Positions 24,470 to 34,044 of a stretch of 64,000 nucleotides of DNA are shown here, one piece after another. Under the pieces are notes generated by a model. It was not told the origin of the DNA, did not search any database, and worked only from the letters and a program-made list of their open reading frames with translations. A program made the position numbers and the translations under genes. The DNA comes from Tissierellia bacterium KA00581 (GTDB taxonomy: Bacteria; Bacillota; Clostridia; Tissierellales; Peptoniphilaceae): assembly GCA_001552895.1 (NCBI GenBank), contig KQ959663.1, positions 101,631 to 165,630 on the forward strand, read 5' to 3'. How positions within the stretch are numbered: the stretch's first letter is position 1; every line of letters starts with the position of its first letter.

Positions 24470-26172
24470 CTTAATTTTTCCTTTACACTATCTGCCCATT
24501 TAATCATTTCACAAGATTGTTTTAATGTGATTTCATTTATATTAGATCCACTTATAAGCCTTGAAATTTCTAAAACTTTATCTTCTTTATTAGCAATATT
24601 AATTTTAGATACTGTTTTATTTTCTAAAATTTCTTTTTTTATTATAAAATGTCTATCAGAAAAAATAGCAATTTGCGGAAGATGTGAAATAACAATAAGT
24701 TGACGATTATTAGAAATTTCAACTAATTTTTTTCCGACTACTTGTGCAGTTATTCCACTTATTCCAGTGTCAATCTCATCAAAGATAAGAGTTTGAATCT
24801 TATCTTTTTCAGATAAAACCTTCTTAAAGCCAAGCATAATTCTACTCATTTCACCACCAGAAGCAACTTTAGATATTTCTTTAAGTTCTTCGCCTTTATT
24901 TGTTGAAATTAAAAAATCTACATCATCAAAACCGATTTTTGTTATCTTGTTATTAGAAATAACATTTATTTTAAAAGTCGAATTTTTTAAATCTAAATCT
25001 AAAAGCTCTTTTTCTATCATTTTTTCAAGCTCTAGTGCTTTCTTTTTTCTTAAAGAAGAAATTTCTGTTGCAAGGTGAATATAATCTGTTTTAAGTTTTT
25101 TTAAAGTGCTTTTTGTTTCTTCTAGAAAATCTTTAGAATTTTTAACAGTTATTAATCTATCTGTTAAAACATCTTTATATTTAATTAACTCATCTTTATT
25201 TTTTCTATATCTTTTTTTCAAATCATTTAAAAGATTAAATTTTTCTTGTAAATTTAAAAAAGTTTCTTCATCAATATAAATTCCGTTGTAATAATTTTCT
25301 ATTTTTTCAAAAATATCATTAATTTCAAAAGAAATACCTTCAAATTCTTCTGAAAGTTTAAAGTTTTTATCATCATTTTCAATTTCAGTTAAATTTTTAC
25401 TTATATCACTAAGTAAGGTAAATAAATTTACATCTGAAATTTCACTATTAAAAAGCTCTTTTAAATTAACACACGATTTAATTATATTTTTACTATTTGA
25501 ATATTTTTCTATCTCATTTTCAAGTTTTTCTTCATCAAGTTTTTCTAATTCTAAACTTTCAAGCTCTAAAATTTGATTTTCAAGCTCTAAAATATTTTCT
25601 TCAAAATTATCACAAGCTTTTTTTATATTTTTTAATTTTAAAGTTGTTTTCTTTATACTATCATATAAATACTCTATTTTTTTTAATTTTATCTTAAAAC
25701 TTTCATCTGAAAAACTATCTAAAACATCAACAAAATTATTTCTGTTAAATAAAGTATAACTATCATGTTGCCCGCAAACATTTAAAATATTTAACATTAT
25801 CTGACAAAGAGTTGAGTTATTTATATTTCTATTATTAATTTTAGAAAGTGATCTACCATTTTTATTTAAATTTCTTGAAACAATAAGTAAATTATCTTCA
25901 ATCGAGATATCTAAATTCAAATCTAAAAATTTTTTTCTTAAAATATCAACTTCAAAATCTGATAAACTAAATACGCCTTCAATAAAAGCACTATCTAAAT
26001 ACCTTCCAATAAGAGAAATATTTGATCTTGCTCCACATAAAAGCGTAATTGCACTTATAATAATTGATTTTCCAGATGCAGTCTCTCCTGTCAAAATATT
26101 AATACCTTCAGCAAAGGAAATTCTTGCTTCCTCCACTATTGCTAAATTTTTTATATAAAGCTCTAATAACAT
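24454..26172 (-). CDS. recN: DNA repair protein RecN
   Basis: The 572-residue SMC-like ATPase acts in double-strand break repair. The N-terminal Walker A is ILTGETASGKSIIISAI. A long central coiled coil follows (IKKACDNFEENILELENQIL), then the C-terminal signature KVASGGEMSRIMLGFK and Walker B TLIFDEIDTGISG. Note GETASGKS where GETGAGKS is usual. It follows argR by a few bases, in the classic argR-recN order. Confidence 0.96.
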   Translation of the reverse strand: MLLELYIKNLAIVEEARISFAEGINILTGETASGKSIIISAITLLCGARSNISLIGRYLDSAFIEGVFSLSDFEVDILRKKFLDLNLDISIEDNLLIVSRNLNKNGRSLSKINNRNINNSTLCQIMLNILNVCGQHDSYTLFNRNNFVDVLDSFSDESFKIKLKKIEYLYDSIKKTTLKLKNIKKACDNFEENILELENQILELESLELEKLDEEKLENEIEKYSNSKNIIKSCVNLKELFNSEISDVNLFTLLSDISKNLTEIENDDKNFKLSEEFEGISFEINDIFEKIENYYNGIYIDEETFLNLQEKFNLLNDLKKRYRKNKDELIKYKDVLTDRLITVKNSKDFLEETKSTLKKLKTDYIHLATEISSLRKKKALELEKMIEKELLDLDLKNSTFKINVISNNKITKIGFDDVDFLISTNKGEELKEISKVASGGEMSRIMLGFKKVLSEKDKIQTLIFDEIDTGISGITAQVVGKKLVEISNNRQLIVISHLPQIAIFSDRHFIIKKEILENKTVSKINIANKEDKVLEISRLISGSNINEITLKQSCEMIKWADSVKEKLRCTKK

Positions 26173-26179
26173 AACTTCC

Positions 26180-26632
26180 CTACCTTAATAGATTTTTTAT
26201 CTCATTAATTACCTCATCTATTTTATTTACATTTTCAACTGCAATAAATATAGTATCATTTCCTGTTACAATACCACTAATTCCTTTAAGTTTTGCCGTT
26301 TCTATATAATATCCACAAACACTTGCAGTATTAGAGATAGTCTTTATAAGAATAATAAAATCATTTCGTTTAAAAGATAAAATAGAAAGTTTACAAATTT
26401 TTTTAAGTCTTTCACTAAGACTATCATTTGCAATATTTGAAACTTCATATTTGTATTGACCATTTAAAGTTTGAACTTTTACTATCTTAAGCTCTTTTAT
26501 ATCCCTTGAAATTGTCGCTTGTGTTGAATGTATTCCTTTTTCAGACAAACATTTAGATAAATCTTGTTGTGTTTTTATTTCGTTTTTTTCAATTAAATCT
26601 AAAATTATTCTTTGCCTATCATATTTTTTCAT
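26180..26632 (-). CDS. argR: Arginine repressor
   Basis: The 150-residue protein has an N-terminal winged helix (KTQQDLSKCLSEKGIHSTQA, then TISRDIKELKIVKV) and a C-terminal hexamerisation and arginine-binding domain ending GTVTGNDTIF-like (here GIVTGNDTIFIAVENV). It represses arginine genes when arginine is bound and can act as accessory factor in recombination. It is transcribed in the tlyA-argR-recN run. Confidence 0.95.
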   Translation of the reverse strand: MKKYDRQRIILDLIEKNEIKTQQDLSKCLSEKGIHSTQATISRDIKELKIVKVQTLNGQYKYEVSNIANDSLSERLKKICKLSILSFKRNDFIILIKTISNTASVCGYYIETAKLKGISGIVTGNDTIFIAVENVNKIDEVINEIKNLLR

Positions 26633-26641
26633 ACATACCTC

Positions 26642-27370
26642 TTAAAACTTACCTCGTATAAGTGCTAAAAATTCTTTATTGCCATCTGTTCCTAAAATTG
26701 GTGATTCAATTATATTAATAATCTGTAAATTATTAATTAAAGCATATTCTTTAACATTTTCAATAACATCAAATAAAACTTTTTTTGATTTTACTATACC
26801 TTTACTAAGCCCCTTTACTCCACATTCAAACTGTGGTTTTATAAGTGCTACAATCAATGTATCATTATTTAAAAATTTATGTAAATTTTCAAATATATAT
26901 CTAATAGAAATAAAAGAGACATCAATAGATACAAAATCAACACAAGTTTTTATTCTATCAAAACTTAAATTTCTAAAATTTGTATTTTCTAAACTTATAA
27001 CCCTTTTATCATTTCTTAAAAAGTCAACAAGCTGATTAGTACCAACATCTATAGAATAAACTATTTTCGCATTATTTAAAAGCATAATTTGTGTAAATCC
27101 ACCAGTAGATGAGCCAATATCCATACAAATTTTATCATCAAGACTTAGTTTGAATTTATCTATAGCATATTTAAGTTTTATAGCTCCACGACCAACATAT
27201 TTATCTTCTTGAATATTTTTAACAGTTATATTATTTTCATCAACTAATTGTGAAGGCTTTAATATAAGTTTTCCATTACAAAAAGCTCTTTTGTCAAGTA
27301 TTATTTTTTTTGCATATGTTCTTGATCTTGCAAGCTTAAGATTTGTTAAACATATATCTGCTCTTTGCAT
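26642..27370 (-). CDS. tlyA: TlyA family rRNA 2'-O-methyltransferase
   Basis: The 242-residue protein combines an N-terminal S4 domain (MQRADICLTNLKLARSRTYA) with an FtsJ-type methyltransferase (CMDIGSSTGGFTQIML for SAM and VDFVSIDVSFISI, then ALIKPQFECG). TlyA enzymes methylate riboses in 16S and/or 23S rRNA and can affect capreomycin sensitivity. Its ATG overlaps the ispA stop. Confidence 0.93.
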   Translation of the reverse strand: MQRADICLTNLKLARSRTYAKKIILDKRAFCNGKLILKPSQLVDENNITVKNIQEDKYVGRGAIKLKYAIDKFKLSLDDKICMDIGSSTGGFTQIMLLNNAKIVYSIDVGTNQLVDFLRNDKRVISLENTNFRNLSFDRIKTCVDFVSIDVSFISIRYIFENLHKFLNNDTLIVALIKPQFECGVKGLSKGIVKSKKVLFDVIENVKEYALINNLQIINIIESPILGTDGNKEFLALIRGKF

Positions 27371-28218
27371 TAAAATGTCCTCTTAGCCATAAAATCTATA
27401 AATTTAACAAAAAAATCTTTTTTCCCAGAAATTTTATTTATTTGAGAAAAAGCAAAATCATTAAGCTGTTTTATTTTTAAATTTAATTTTTCTTTTGATA
27501 AAAAAGTTGCATAAGTTTTTTTCTTAATTTTTAAATCTTCATCAAAATCGAACAAATCATCTTGAAGTTGAAAAGACATACCTAAACTTAAAGCATAATT
27601 TTCTAAAAAAGACAAATCTTCATCACAAGCTCCAGATAACATAGCACCACCGACTATTGCAGCTTTAAACAAAGCGGACGTTTTTAAACTATCAATTTTT
27701 TCAATATCTTCTAATTTTTCAATATCATTTTTCAAATCAAAAAACTGTCCTAAGACCATTCCATTTATTCCACTTAAATTATAAATATATTCTGCAGTTT
27801 TAATTGCATTTTTTAAAAAAGATAAATCATCAATTTTTGAAATTGAATTAAAAATAAGTTTCGCTGAATCGTTTAAAAGCTCATCTCCAACTAAAACTGC
27901 ATTTGATTGTCCAAATTTTCCATATACCGACAAATTACCACGTCTATACTTATCATCATCCATTTCTGGCAAATCATCATGTACTAGTGAATAATTGTGA
28001 ATAAGTTCAAGTGCAACAGCAAAATCAACTGCAGTATCAGAAAAAGTTTTAAAACTTTTAAAACTTTCTAAAAACAAAATAGCTCTTATTCTCTTTCCAC
28101 CCATAGAAAACGAATATTTACACATATTTTCAAAAAAATTATTTTCATCATAAATTGAAAAAAGTTTTTTTTCAATTAAACTTTTATCATTTTCAAGTAA
28201 CTTTAAAAAATTTTCCAT
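27370..28218 (-). CDS. ispA: Farnesyl/geranyl diphosphate synthase
   Basis: The 282-residue trans-prenyltransferase has a first Asp-rich motif in VHDDLPEMDDDKYRRG and a second in LQDDLFDFDED. Chain-length residues fit a short-chain (C15-type) enzyme. It condenses IPP with DMAPP/GPP for undecaprenyl and quinone precursors. It lies between xseB and tlyA, the usual place in clostridia. Confidence 0.93.
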   Translation of the reverse strand: MENFLKLLENDKSLIEKKLFSIYDENNFFENMCKYSFSMGGKRIRAILFLESFKSFKTFSDTAVDFAVALELIHNYSLVHDDLPEMDDDKYRRGNLSVYGKFGQSNAVLVGDELLNDSAKLIFNSISKIDDLSFLKNAIKTAEYIYNLSGINGMVLGQFFDLKNDIEKLEDIEKIDSLKTSALFKAAIVGGAMLSGACDEDLSFLENYALSLGMSFQLQDDLFDFDEDLKIKKKTYATFLSKEKLNLKIKQLNDFAFSQINKISGKKDFFVKFIDFMAKRTF

Positions 28219-28219
28219 A

Positions 28220-28495
28220 CTATAACTCTAAATTCATTTGTCCACTAGATACAGATTTTTCTACAAAATTATTTTCTTTTTCTTTATCATCAACTTCATC
28301 ATCAACATTTTCTTGATAAACAAATAATTTTCCTTCTTCCTTTTGAAGAATATCTGTTAATTCTTTATGCAATTTTATTCCTTTTTTATAAAGATCAATA
28401 CTCTTTTCAAGACTTAATTGTTCTTTTTCTAAAGAATTTACAATTTCTGCAAGTTCTTTTATTGCTTTATCATAATTTTCTAATTTAATCGCCAT
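28220..28495 (-). CDS. xseB: Exodeoxyribonuclease VII small subunit
   Basis: The 91-residue protein has the coiled-coil family core NYDKAIKELAEIVNSLEKEQ, then LSLEKSIDLYKKGIKL. The C-terminal 25 residues are acidic and extend beyond the usual core. It binds the large subunit XseA and is needed for activity. Its start overlaps xseA by 11 bases. Confidence 0.93.
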   Translation of the reverse strand: MAIKLENYDKAIKELAEIVNSLEKEQLSLEKSIDLYKKGIKLHKELTDILQKEEGKLFVYQENVDDEVDDKEKENNFVEKSVSSGQMNLEL

Positions 28496-29684
28496 CTATA
28501 ATCTCCTTAACATCAGAAACAATTTTTCCGTCAAAAACATTAATTTTTAAACAATCATTTAATTTTATATTTTTAACAGAATTTATAATTTTATCATCTT
28601 TATCATATACAATACTATAACCTCTTTTTAAAACACTTTTAGGATTAGCAATTTCAAGAGATTGCTTTTTAAAATTTAAAAGCTGTTTATTATAGTTAAA
28701 TACACTAATTATCTTTTCATCTAAAGATTTTTTTAATTTTTCTAAATTTTCTTTAAAAGAATTTATTTTATTTGTTGGATTGTAGTATTCTAATTCTTTT
28801 TTAAAATGATCAAGTTCAATTTTTTCTGCTGAAATCTTTTCTTTAATATATTTTGTCATTTTTATTTGACAGTTAGATAAGAAATCATTTATTTGATCAA
28901 TACTTACAGAAGAAAGTTCTGCCCCTGCTGTAGGGGTTGCAGCTCTTTTATCTGCAACAAAATCTGTAAGCATGGTATCTACTTCATGACCTACTGCTGA
29001 AATTATAGGCTTTTTACAAGAAAAAATAGCTCTAACAAGATTTTCATCATTAAATGAATTTAAATCTTCAAAAGAACCACCACCACGACCAACTATAATT
29101 GTATCAATAAAATCAAGCGAATCTAAATATTTAACACCTTTTAAAATTTCATCGCTCGCTCCTATTCCTTGAACTTTTGCAGGATATAGATAAATATTTG
29201 CAATTTTATATCTTCTTTTTAAAGTATTTACAATATCTCTAATGGCAGCTCCACCTTTTGCAGTAACTACACCTATGTTTTTTGGAAACTTAGAAATAGG
29301 TTTTTTAAATTTTAAATCAAATAAGCCCTCTTTTTGTAATTTTTCTTTCAATAATAAAAATTTTTCAAATAAATCTCCACGTCCAACTTCTTCGACAGAT
29401 TTACAAACAATTTGATAATAGCTTCCTTTTTCATATGTACTTACAGTACCTGTAACAACTATTTTTTGACCATCTTTTAAATTTAAAGTTTTTGAAATGG
29501 GAACAGATCTAAATACAACACATTTTAACATAGCTTCATCATCTTTTATAGAAAAATACAAATGACCACCAGATTTTTTAAAATTAGACACTTCTCCCTC
29601 AATACTTATATTTGATAAAAGGCTATCTCTTCTTAAAATATTTGAAATATATTTACTAGCCTCTTTTACTTTAAATGTTGTCAT
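28485..29684 (-). CDS. xseA: Exodeoxyribonuclease VII large subunit
   Basis: The 399-residue protein has an N-terminal OB fold (NISIEGEVSNFKKSGGHLYF) and a catalytic core with GVVTAKGGAAIRDIVNTLKR and IIVGRGGGSFEDLNSFNDE, followed by HEVDTMLTDFVADKRAATPT. It degrades single-stranded DNA to oligonucleotides. The start at 29684 lies just after the small membrane protein gene. Confidence 0.96.
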   Translation of the reverse strand: MTTFKVKEASKYISNILRRDSLLSNISIEGEVSNFKKSGGHLYFSIKDDEAMLKCVVFRSVPISKTLNLKDGQKIVVTGTVSTYEKGSYYQIVCKSVEEVGRGDLFEKFLLLKEKLQKEGLFDLKFKKPISKFPKNIGVVTAKGGAAIRDIVNTLKRRYKIANIYLYPAKVQGIGASDEILKGVKYLDSLDFIDTIIVGRGGGSFEDLNSFNDENLVRAIFSCKKPIISAVGHEVDTMLTDFVADKRAATPTAGAELSSVSIDQINDFLSNCQIKMTKYIKEKISAEKIELDHFKKELEYYNPTNKINSFKENLEKLKKSLDEKIISVFNYNKQLLNFKKQSLEIANPKSVLKRGYSIVYDKDDKIINSVKNIKLNDCLKINVFDGKIVSDVKEIIDGD

Positions 29685-29701
29685 TTAAACTCCTTTATTT
29701 T

Positions 29702-30058
29702 TTAATAAATTATAAAAAGTATAAAAAAAATAAAAAATATACAACTTATATTAAATTTATTTTTCTTTAGTTTTTCAATAGAGCTTTTGGGAACAACTAA
29801 AAGAGATATAAAACTTAAAACAAGTACACTATGATAAGTAATAATCATAAATGGTTGTTTCCAATAAAATAATAGACTATTAAAATCAAAACTAAAATTT
29901 TTAAATAATAAAAACACTAACAAACATATAGCACTATAAGTTATATAAAATATCCATTTTTTTTCTTCTGTACTTGAAACTAAATAAGTAACCATGGCAA
30001 TAGCTACAATAACAATAGCTACAAAAAATATAAGAAAAATACTACTATAAAAAATCAT
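29702..30058 (-). CDS. Small four-helix membrane protein of unknown function
   Basis: The 118-residue protein is nearly all hydrophobic, with about four membrane segments (residues about 3-27, 36-50, 68-88 and 100-118) linked by short charged loops. No motif was recognised. It sits between nusB (10 bases) and xseA (17 bases) on the same strand and is presumably co-transcribed; the spacing and clean frame support it as a real gene. Confidence 0.65.
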   Translation of the reverse strand: MIFYSSIFLIFFVAIVIVAIAMVTYLVSSTEEKKWIFYITYSAICLLVFLLFKNFSFDFNSLLFYWKQPFMIITYHSVLVLSFISLLVVPKSSIEKLKKNKFNISCIFFIFFILFIIY

Positions 30059-30067
30059 AATATACCA

Positions 30068-30478
30068 TTAATTTTTATTTTTTCTTCTTACTATAGTTCC
30101 AAGTATACCATTTATAAATTTATATGAACAATCTGTTGAATATTTATTTGCTATTTCAATAGCTTCATTTATAGAAACGCTAACTGGTATATCGTCTAAA
30201 AAATAAATCTCATTTATTGCAACTCTAAGAATAGCAAGATCTATTTTTGCTATTCTTTTATAGTCCCAACATCCATCTAAATTTTCTTTTATTATATCAT
30301 CTATTTTTTCTATATTTTCTACTATTAATCCACAATTTTTTCTTATATATTTAAGCTCATTATTAGGTAAATCAAAATACTCAATAAAGCTTTCTATTTC
30401 ATCATGTTTAAAAGAATTATGTATACTAAGCTGATAGATAAGCTTCATACACCACTCTCTTGCTTCTTTTCTTGTCAT
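30068..30478 (-). CDS. nusB: Transcription antitermination factor NusB
   Basis: The 136-residue all-helical RNA-binding protein includes the family stretch WDYKRIAKIDLAILRVAINE and VSINEAIEIANKYSTDCSYK near the C-terminus. With S10 (NusE) it binds boxA and promotes complete rRNA transcription. It lies in the asp23-nusB-xseA order typical of Firmicutes. Confidence 0.95.
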   Translation of the reverse strand: MTRKEAREWCMKLIYQLSIHNSFKHDEIESFIEYFDLPNNELKYIRKNCGLIVENIEKIDDIIKENLDGCWDYKRIAKIDLAILRVAINEIYFLDDIPVSVSINEAIEIANKYSTDCSYKFINGILGTIVRRKNKN

Positions 30479-30488
30479 ATAACCTCAC

Positions 30489-30827
30489 TTACATTTCAAT
30501 AGATTCAATAATAACATTTACACTTGAAACATTAATTCCAGTCATAACTTCTATTTTCAATTTTACATTTTCTTGAATTTTTTTAACTAATTCATTTAAT
30601 TTTTCACCATATTTTAAAGTAACATTAATAGAAATTTCTACAGACTTATCTAAAAAATTTATATTTATACCTTTTTTACAATTTTTTGAAGTTATCTTTT
30701 CTACATCTTTATTTACCCCTACAATAGAACAAACCCCTTCTACTTCCATTGTAGCAATTGCTGTTATCATGTAAAAAATATCATTAGAAATTTTTACACT
30801 TCCATTTTCAAAATTATTCTTATTCAT
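30489..30827 (-). CDS. Asp23/Gls24 family envelope stress protein
   Basis: The 112-residue protein matches the Asp23/Gls24 pattern (SNDIFYMITAIATMEVEGVC in the first half, INVTLKYGEKLNELVKKIQE later, then MTGINVSSVNV). Members are membrane-associated cytosolic proteins linked to envelope homeostasis and expressed with nusB. A good promoter precedes it, so it opens the long nusB-recN-scp operon. Confidence 0.9.
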   Translation of the reverse strand: MNKNNFENGSVKISNDIFYMITAIATMEVEGVCSIVGVNKDVEKITSKNCKKGININFLDKSVEISINVTLKYGEKLNELVKKIQENVKLKIEVMTGINVSSVNVIIESIEM

Positions 30828-30851
30828 ATTACTTTACCTCCGTTTACAAGT

Positions 30852-30880
30852 ATTATAACAAAAAAACAAAACTTATACAA
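30852..30880 (-). promoter_or_regulatory. Promoter of the asp23-nusB operon
   Basis: TTGTAT (30875-30880) and TATAAT (30852-30857) have a 17-base spacer, 25 bases upstream of the start, with a GGAGG in between. Confidence 0.75.
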
Positions 30881-31025
30881 CTTATAAAAATAAAATATGA
30901 AAATATAAAAAAAATTTTAATCTTTAAAATAAAAAAATTATTTTTAAATTAAAATTTTTTTATAATTTTTTGATTTTTATAATAAAATTTTATATATAAC
31001 AATTAGTTTTTTTTAAAATAAAAAA

Positions 31026-31051
31026 GGATGTAAAAAATTAAATTTACACCC
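31026..31051 (-). terminator. Terminator of the dnaJ-prmA-rsmE-mtaB operon
   Basis: The minus-strand stem GGGTGTAAA / TTTACATCC (one G-U pair) is followed by TTTTTATTTT, shortly after the mtaB stop. The remaining bases up to the asp23 promoter are AT-rich with no gene seen. Confidence 0.7.
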
Positions 31052-31069
31052 GTTTATAGTTAAAAATTT

Positions 31070-32380
31070 TTAAACTTTTACCTTTGTTGGAAAACCAAAC
31101 ATTTCTTCACCTTCAACAGATAATCCACTACAATAAACAACTTTGTTTTTCATTCCTTCACAATAAGGTATATTAAATCTTATATAATTTCTTGTATAAC
31201 CTGTTAATCTATTTCCATTTGAATTTTCTTCAAATAAAACTTCGTGTTTTTGACTTAATTTTTCTTGTAAGTATTTTGTAGTCATTTCTTTTGAAAGTAG
31301 TATAAGATTTGTACTTCTAATTTTTTTTATATTACCATCAACTTGATTTTTAAAATCAAAAGCTGGTGTTCCTTTACGAGGAGAATATTTAAAAACATGA
31401 ATTTTTGAAAATCCTATATCTTTTACAAATTCTAAAGTTTCATTAAAATCTTCATCTGTTTCCTCTGGAAATCCAACTATTATATCAGTAGTAAGAGCAA
31501 CATTTGGAAATATTTCTCTTATCATTGATACCTTTTGTTTATACATTTTAGTTGTATATCTTCTGTTCATAAGTTTTAAAATTTTATCACAACCGCTTTG
31601 AAGTGAAAGATGAAAATGTTCACAAACTTTTTTGCAATTTTTTAATCTTTGTAAAAAATTATAAGAAATAATTCCAGCTTCAATAGAGCTAAGTCTTATT
31701 CTATCTATTTTTTCAATGGTTGAAATTTTTTCTATAACATCTATAAGAGATATATTTTCATCTAAATCTAATCCATATGAACCAACATGTATACCTGTTA
31801 TTATTATTTCTTTATATCCATTTTCTGAAAGCTTTTTTGCTTCTTTATATATATCATCTAAAGGCCTAGATTTTATCGGCCCTCTTGCATAGGGAATAAT
31901 GCAATAAGTACAAAACATATTACAACCCTCTTGCACTTTTATATATGCTCTTGTTTTGCTTTCTTGATTATCAATTGATAAAACATCAAAACCGCAATCT
32001 TTTGTAAGTTCAGAAACAATATTAAATTTAATATTTGACTTTTTTGCTTCTTCACACAATTCAACAATCTTATTTCTATTTTTAGTTCCAATTATTACAT
32101 CAACATCATCTATTTTAGAAATTTCATCTGGTGCAATCTGACTATAACAACCTACAACTGCTAAAATAGCATCTTTATTTAATTTTTTTGCTTTTGAAAT
32201 AAACTGCCTTGATTTTCTATCACTTAAATTTGTAACCGTACAAGTATTTATAACATAAATATCGCATATTTCATCATTATTACAAATTTTATATCCTTTT
32301 TTCTTAAACAATTCTTGCATAGCTTCAGTTTCATACTGATTTACTTTACAACCAAGAGTTAAAAAATTAACTTTTTCCAT
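31070..32380 (-). CDS. mtaB: tRNA ms2t6A37 methylthiotransferase MtaB
   Basis: The 436-residue radical SAM enzyme has an N-terminal UPF0004 domain (NFLTLGCKVNQYETEAMQEL with its first Cys, further Cys in INTCTV and VGCYSQ), the SAM cluster GCNMFCTYCIIPYARG and a C-terminal TRAM domain. It adds a methylthio group to t6A at position 37 of ANN-decoding tRNAs. The ATG at 32380 follows AGGAGGGG placed right behind the rsmE stop. Confidence 0.95.
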   Translation of the reverse strand: MEKVNFLTLGCKVNQYETEAMQELFKKKGYKICNNDEICDIYVINTCTVTNLSDRKSRQFISKAKKLNKDAILAVVGCYSQIAPDEISKIDDVDVIIGTKNRNKIVELCEEAKKSNIKFNIVSELTKDCGFDVLSIDNQESKTRAYIKVQEGCNMFCTYCIIPYARGPIKSRPLDDIYKEAKKLSENGYKEIIITGIHVGSYGLDLDENISLIDVIEKISTIEKIDRIRLSSIEAGIISYNFLQRLKNCKKVCEHFHLSLQSGCDKILKLMNRRYTTKMYKQKVSMIREIFPNVALTTDIIVGFPEETDEDFNETLEFVKDIGFSKIHVFKYSPRKGTPAFDFKNQVDGNIKKIRSTNLILLSKEMTTKYLQEKLSQKHEVLFEENSNGNRLTGYTRNYIRFNIPYCEGMKNKVVYCSGLSVEGEEMFGFPTKVKV

Positions 32381-32387
32381 ACCCCTC

Positions 32388-33113
32388 CTATATAAATTCA
32401 TACTGTAAAATAGAAAGACAACAAATTCCTGCAGTTTCAGCTCTTAAAATTCTTTTTCCAAGACCGATACTTAAAACTTTATTTTTTGTTAAATACTCAA
32501 TCTCTTCTTTATCAAATCCTCCTTCAGGACCTATAAGTATGTATATTTCAGATTGACTATTTTTATTTATATTTTTTATTTTTTCTTTTAAAGAAATATC
32601 TTTATCTTGTTCATAAGCTACAAGAACAACAGCATCTTTTGTAAAGTTAATAACCTCTTTAATATCTATGGGGCCTTTAACTTCAGGAACAATCATCCTT
32701 TTAGATTGTTTAGAAGCCTCATAAGAAATTTTATTTAATCTTTCAATTTTTTTACTTTCTTTTTTCTTATCAATTTTTGCAATACATCTTTTAGAATTTA
32801 TTAAAGTAATATCAAAAACTCCAAGTTCTACCGATTTTTGAATAACAAAATCCATTTTTTCGCCTTTTAAGATACATTGTAAAAGATGAATTTTAGTATT
32901 CATCTCTGTATTTTCATCTAAAAAAACAAGATTGTAAACCAAAATATAATCATCAAAGATTTTAATATTACCAAGATATAATTTTTTATTATTTACAATT
33001 TCAATTTTTTCATTTTCAGAAATTCTTAAAACTTTTTTAATATGATTAAAGTCATTTCCATAAATTTTAAACTCATTGTTTGATATAACACCATCTACAA
33101 AAAATCTATGCAT
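32388..33113 (-). CDS. rsmE: 16S rRNA m3U1498 methyltransferase
   Basis: The 241-residue SPOUT-fold enzyme has an N-terminal PUA-like part and the knot region with ILIGPEGGFDKEEIEYLTKN and LGKRILRAETAGICCLSI. It methylates U1498 of 16S rRNA. It overlaps prmA by 8 bases in the dnaJ-prmA-rsmE-mtaB order that is typical of Firmicutes. Confidence 0.95.
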   Translation of the reverse strand: MHRFFVDGVISNNEFKIYGNDFNHIKKVLRISENEKIEIVNNKKLYLGNIKIFDDYILVYNLVFLDENTEMNTKIHLLQCILKGEKMDFVIQKSVELGVFDITLINSKRCIAKIDKKKESKKIERLNKISYEASKQSKRMIVPEVKGPIDIKEVINFTKDAVVLVAYEQDKDISLKEKIKNINKNSQSEIYILIGPEGGFDKEEIEYLTKNKVLSIGLGKRILRAETAGICCLSILQYEFI

Positions 33114-34044
33114 TTTTTCTCCTTGCTATAACACAAACCCAATCTTTTTTTTCACTATAATCTAAAATTTCAAAATTATTTTCTAAAAGAGCATCTTTAA
33201 CTTCTTCATATTTTTCCTTAATAATACCAGAACCGATAAAAATACCACCGTCTTTTATAAATTCTTTTATATTTGAAAGAAGTCTAACTAATATATGTGA
33301 AAGAATATTAGAAACAATAATATCCGCTTTATAATTTAAAGTTTCTGTTAAATCTCCAAGATTAACAGTTATTTTATCAAATACATTGTTAAGTTTTGCA
33401 TTTTCTATTGTTGCATCGACAGCTAAATTATCTATATCTACAGCTTGAACATGTTTTGCTTTAAGTTTTAAAGCTCCAACAGATAAAATTCCACTTCCAC
33501 AACCAATATCAAAAACATCTTTTCCTTCTACATCTATTTTTTCTAATGCTTCAAGACAAAGAATAGTTGTTTCATGAGTTCCAGTTCCAAATGCCATTCC
33601 CGGATCAATTTCTATTAACACATCATCTTTTTTTAAATCATACTTTTCCCAAGTTGGTTTTATAATAAAATTTTTTCCTATGCGAGTTGGTTTATAATAT
33701 TTTTTCCACTCATTTAAAAAATCGCCAAGTTCTGGTTTAGTATCTATTTTCAAAATAACTTTTTCGTTATATTCTTTCTCAAAACTTGATATTTTTTCTT
33801 TTAAAAATTTTAAATTTTCTTCTAAATCACAATCATTTTTGAAAAAAGTTTTAATAGTTATAAAATCACTTTTAACAAAATCTTCCTGTTCTAAAACTAC
33901 CCAATAAGGTTTTGTCCTAATAAATTCTTCAAAATCCCTTGAATCAATTATACTTATACCATCAATATCAAATAAGTAAAGTATACCAGTTATATTATCT
34001 TCATATTTATTTTTTACTATAACTTCTATTTGTGTAAAATTCAT
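33106..34044 (-). CDS. prmA: Ribosomal protein L11 methyltransferase
   Basis: The 312-residue protein has an N-terminal substrate-recognition domain and a C-terminal methyltransferase with FGTGTHETTILCLEALEKID, the SAM motif VFDIGCGSGILSVGALKL and VSNILSHILVRL. It trimethylates L11. Its ATG overlaps the dnaJ stop. Confidence 0.95.
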   Translation of the reverse strand: MNFTQIEVIVKNKYEDNITGILYLFDIDGISIIDSRDFEEFIRTKPYWVVLEQEDFVKSDFITIKTFFKNDCDLEENLKFLKEKISSFEKEYNEKVILKIDTKPELGDFLNEWKKYYKPTRIGKNFIIKPTWEKYDLKKDDVLIEIDPGMAFGTGTHETTILCLEALEKIDVEGKDVFDIGCGSGILSVGALKLKAKHVQAVDIDNLAVDATIENAKLNNVFDKITVNLGDLTETLNYKADIIVSNILSHILVRLLSNIKEFIKDGGIFIGSGIIKEKYEEVKDALLENNFEILDYSEKKDWVCVIARRKNA